Positions 62,431 to 64,000 of a stretch of DNA of 64,000 bases are shown here, one piece after another. The stretch is from positions 51,805 through 115,804 of the forward strand of contig QXWR01000013.1 of the NCBI GenBank assembly GCA_009911065.1. The letters run 5' to 3'. The position numbers and the translations under genes were made by a program. Numbering within the stretch: the first letter of the stretch is position 1; every line of letters starts with the position of its first letter. A model generated the notes under the pieces. That model searched no databases. It was not told where the DNA came from and saw nothing but the letters and a program-made list of their open reading frames with translations. The DNA is from Clostridiaceae bacterium (GTDB taxonomy: Bacteria > Bacillota > Clostridia > Lachnospirales > Lachnospiraceae).

Positions 62431-62918
62431 AACGAATCTTTACTCCTATATTGTTTTTGTGTCAAGGCAAAGATTTCCTACTTATTCCGATTTTGTATGT
62501 TCTTTTATTCCTTGTTTATTTTTATTTCGTTTTGTTAATATCGCTTCTCGATTCTTTTTATAGATAGAACAGAGGCAACATCACTGCCGCCCCTCGTTGT
62601 GGGAAATTTTTTCCTCAAGTGCCTAATATACGCATGTAGGCTCATTCCTTCCTCTTTTGCAGCAACCATTGGTTATGAAAAGAGAAAACTCTACTACCTA
62701 AAAAATACCATAGTCTGTCTGCTAAATCAAGATGAAAAATCGCATCTCTTTTACATGACCCATTTGCATTGGCTCCCACAGACCACTGAATAACGGATCT
62801 TTATTGCCTTTTCTTCTAAAAGACAATTTTAATGCGTTCCACCTTTCCTGATTATGATATATTATGGTATATTTTAATTCTATTTTTCCAAAAAATACCA
62901 TTATTTGATACATGCATA
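62431..62918. other. Gene-poor AT-rich gap
   Basis: About 490 bases between the small protein and the XRE regulator promoter. I see no convincing ribosome site with an open frame, no tRNA or long repeat. A 64-codon plus-strand frame (62599-62793) has no recognised content. Confidence 0.5.
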
Positions 62919-62947
62919 TTGACATACTGTAAAGTCTTTCATATAAT
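62919..62947 (+). promoter_or_regulatory. Consensus promoter of the XRE regulator gene
   Basis: TTGACA at 62919-62924 and TATAAT at 62942-62947, spacer 17, both perfect; the ATG lies 22 bases further on. Confidence 0.8.
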
Positions 62948-62968
62948 ATTATCAAATGGAGGTGTAAT

Positions 62969-63457
62969 ATGAAACTCGGAGATAAACTTGTTCAATTAAG
63001 AAAAGAAAAGCGTTATACACGTGATAAATTTGCTCAACTTTTAGGTATATCAAAGTATACTCTCCGCAATTATGAATTAGGGATAACAGAACCAGGACAC
63101 CCATTTCTTATAAAAATAGCTGGCCTATTTGATACTTCCACAGATTATATACTCGGATTAACGGAAGAAAGAGAAAAAATGCATTCTTATGAACTTAAAA
63201 TCTCTGAATTTGAACAAATAAAAAAATACCGCGCCCTGGATCTCCACGGCAAAGACATGGTTGATACAGTTCTTAACAAGGAACACGAGCGCTGCCAAAC
63301 CGTCAATCAGAATAATTCTCTCCCACTGGTTGAAGAATCCACCTCCGATTATTTCGTTCTCAATGCTGCTTACGCTGACAGCGACCTCTCTAATGCTCCG
63401 AAAGAGCAAAAACAAATGGAAGGAGACATTATGGACAAAGAAAATTATAAAAAATAA
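62969..63457 (+). CDS. XRE-family transcriptional regulator
   Basis: 162 residues. The first 65 form a Cro/CI-type helix-turn-helix (KLGDKLVQLRKEKRYTRDKF, AQLLGISKYTLRNYELGI, ending TDYILGLTE). The C-terminal 95 residues are hydrophilic, without a recognised domain; their ELKISEFEQIKKYRALDLHG resembles the linker of many clostridial XRE regulators. Ribosome site ATGGAGGTG upstream of the ATG. It stands alone before an Rpn-type gene, a mobile-element-like setting, but no direct link is shown. Confidence 0.87.
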   Translation: MKLGDKLVQLRKEKRYTRDKFAQLLGISKYTLRNYELGITEPGHPFLIKIAGLFDTSTDYILGLTEEREKMHSYELKISEFEQIKKYRALDLHGKDMVDTVLNKEHERCQTVNQNNSLPLVEESTSDYFVLNAAYADSDLSNAPKEQKQMEGDIMDKENYKK

Positions 63458-63613
63458 TAACAGAGGATTATTGGAACCTTCCGGATAATATAAGAGTGGT
63501 AAGAAGACCTCCCTTAACTCCAACTCTCCGCCACTTACAGTTGACGTCAATTAAATTATTGTATTGGGAAAATTGTCGGAAGTGACTGAAAAAATCAAAC
63601 CAGAGGAAAAACT

Positions 63614-64000
63614 ATGACAAACTTTTTAATGAAACCTAAAATTGACTATGCCTTTAAGGAAATTATGACAGACGAAAAAGCCCGAAAAGGGTTTTTATCT
63701 GCTGTCCTAAAACTGAATCCAGAGGACATAATAGAAACTCGGCTTTTGAATACAAATCTTCGGAAAACTCATGCAGAGGATAAATTGGGAATCCTTGATG
63801 TCCGGGTTCTTATGAATAATCATGTGGAAATTGATATAGAAATCAATCTCTCGGAACTAAAGGTCTGGGCAGACCGGGCTTTGTTTTACCTGTCCAAAAT
63901 GTTTGTAGAGCAAATCAAACCCGGAGAGGATTACAGCAAATTCAAAAAATGTGTCAGTATCAGTATCCTGGATTTTATTCTTTTCCGCGACACACCAGAA
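63614..64000 (+). CDS. Rpn-type PD-(D/E)XK nuclease / transposase-family protein (cut by window edge)
   Basis: The first 129 residues: MTNFLMKPKIDYAFKEIMTD, then GILDVRVLMNN and VEIDIEINLSELKVW. The Asp of the first strand and the Glu-x-x-x-Glu stretch fit the PD-(D/E)XK core of the Rpn recombination-promoting family, often annotated as putative transposases. Rpn proteins act as DNA endonucleases in vivo and are variable between strains. AGAGG lies upstream of the ATG. The C-terminal part is missing from the window, so completeness cannot be judged. Confidence 0.82.
   Translation, partial: MTNFLMKPKIDYAFKEIMTDEKARKGFLSAVLKLNPEDIIETRLLNTNLRKTHAEDKLGILDVRVLMNNHVEIDIEINLSELKVWADRALFYLSKMFVEQIKPGEDYSKFKKCVSISILDFILFRDTPE

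Noticed and set aside
62599..62793. 64-codon plus-strand frame
   Set aside because: No ribosome site, no recognisable domain, biased AT-rich context.

Overview
The window reads as the chromosome of a spore-forming Gram-positive Clostridia, most likely Lachnospiraceae (Clostridium cluster XIVa). The evidence is a type III glutamine synthetase, SpoIIR and CotS-like sporulation proteins, a deacetylase with ChW-like repeats, AGGAGG-type ribosome sites, TTGACA-17-TATAAT promoters and many intrinsic terminators. Nothing looks like prophage, CRISPR or plasmid. Family names come from recognising motifs by eye; no database search was possible.

Layout. 1-10.3 kb (minus): a surface-polysaccharide operon running off the left edge. 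It encodes a GDP-D-glycero-D-manno-heptose pathway (hddC, hddA, gmhB, gmhA), a CDP-4-keto-3,6-dideoxyglucose pathway (rfbF, rfbG, rfbH), two family-2 glycosyltransferases, a large membrane protein and a LicD-type transferase. 10.3-13.1 kb: a perfect 24-bp inverted repeat, a candidate small RNA with its own promoter and terminator, and glnN. 13.4-18.2 kb (plus): an AT-rich four-gene peptide-maturation cluster, made of a 98-residue precursor with 18 Cys of which 17 follow Asn, a HEXXH metallopeptidase-like protein, a radical SAM/SPASM maturase and an ABC exporter. This is the best candidate for an undescribed system. 18.3-29.6 kb: fba, thrC, a polar amino-acid ABC transporter with a structured leader, phosphoglucomutase, a CotS-like kinase, a polysaccharide deacetylase, and a 48-residue FeoB-associated-type Cys-rich membrane peptide behind a Fur-box-like palindrome.

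29.6-37.4 kb: rpoC and rpoB with their own promoter and no adjacent rplJ/rplL. 37.4-41.3 kb: a one-TM conserved protein, DUF1934, murI, ddl and spoIIR. 41.3-48.9 kb (minus): an RND efflux operon (TetR, adaptor, RND pump, two TolC-family proteins) whose promoter carries three near-identical palindromes, which suggests autorepression. 49-56.2 kb: a DMT exporter, a heterodimeric ABC exporter and a NitT/TauT-type ABC importer. 56.1-59.3 kb: a VTC-domain / DUF4956 / Cthe_2159-like trio. 59.6-60.3 kb: tRNA-Arg, -His, -Leu and -Gln. 60.5-62.1 kb: an alanine/glycine:sodium symporter behind an attenuator-like leader. The right edge holds a small conserved protein, an XRE regulator and a truncated Rpn-type PD-(D/E)XK protein.

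A 15-base word, TTCAGACACGCTCTA, occurs three times in intergenic DNA (4398, 21924 reversed, 53494) and looks like a dispersed repeat.
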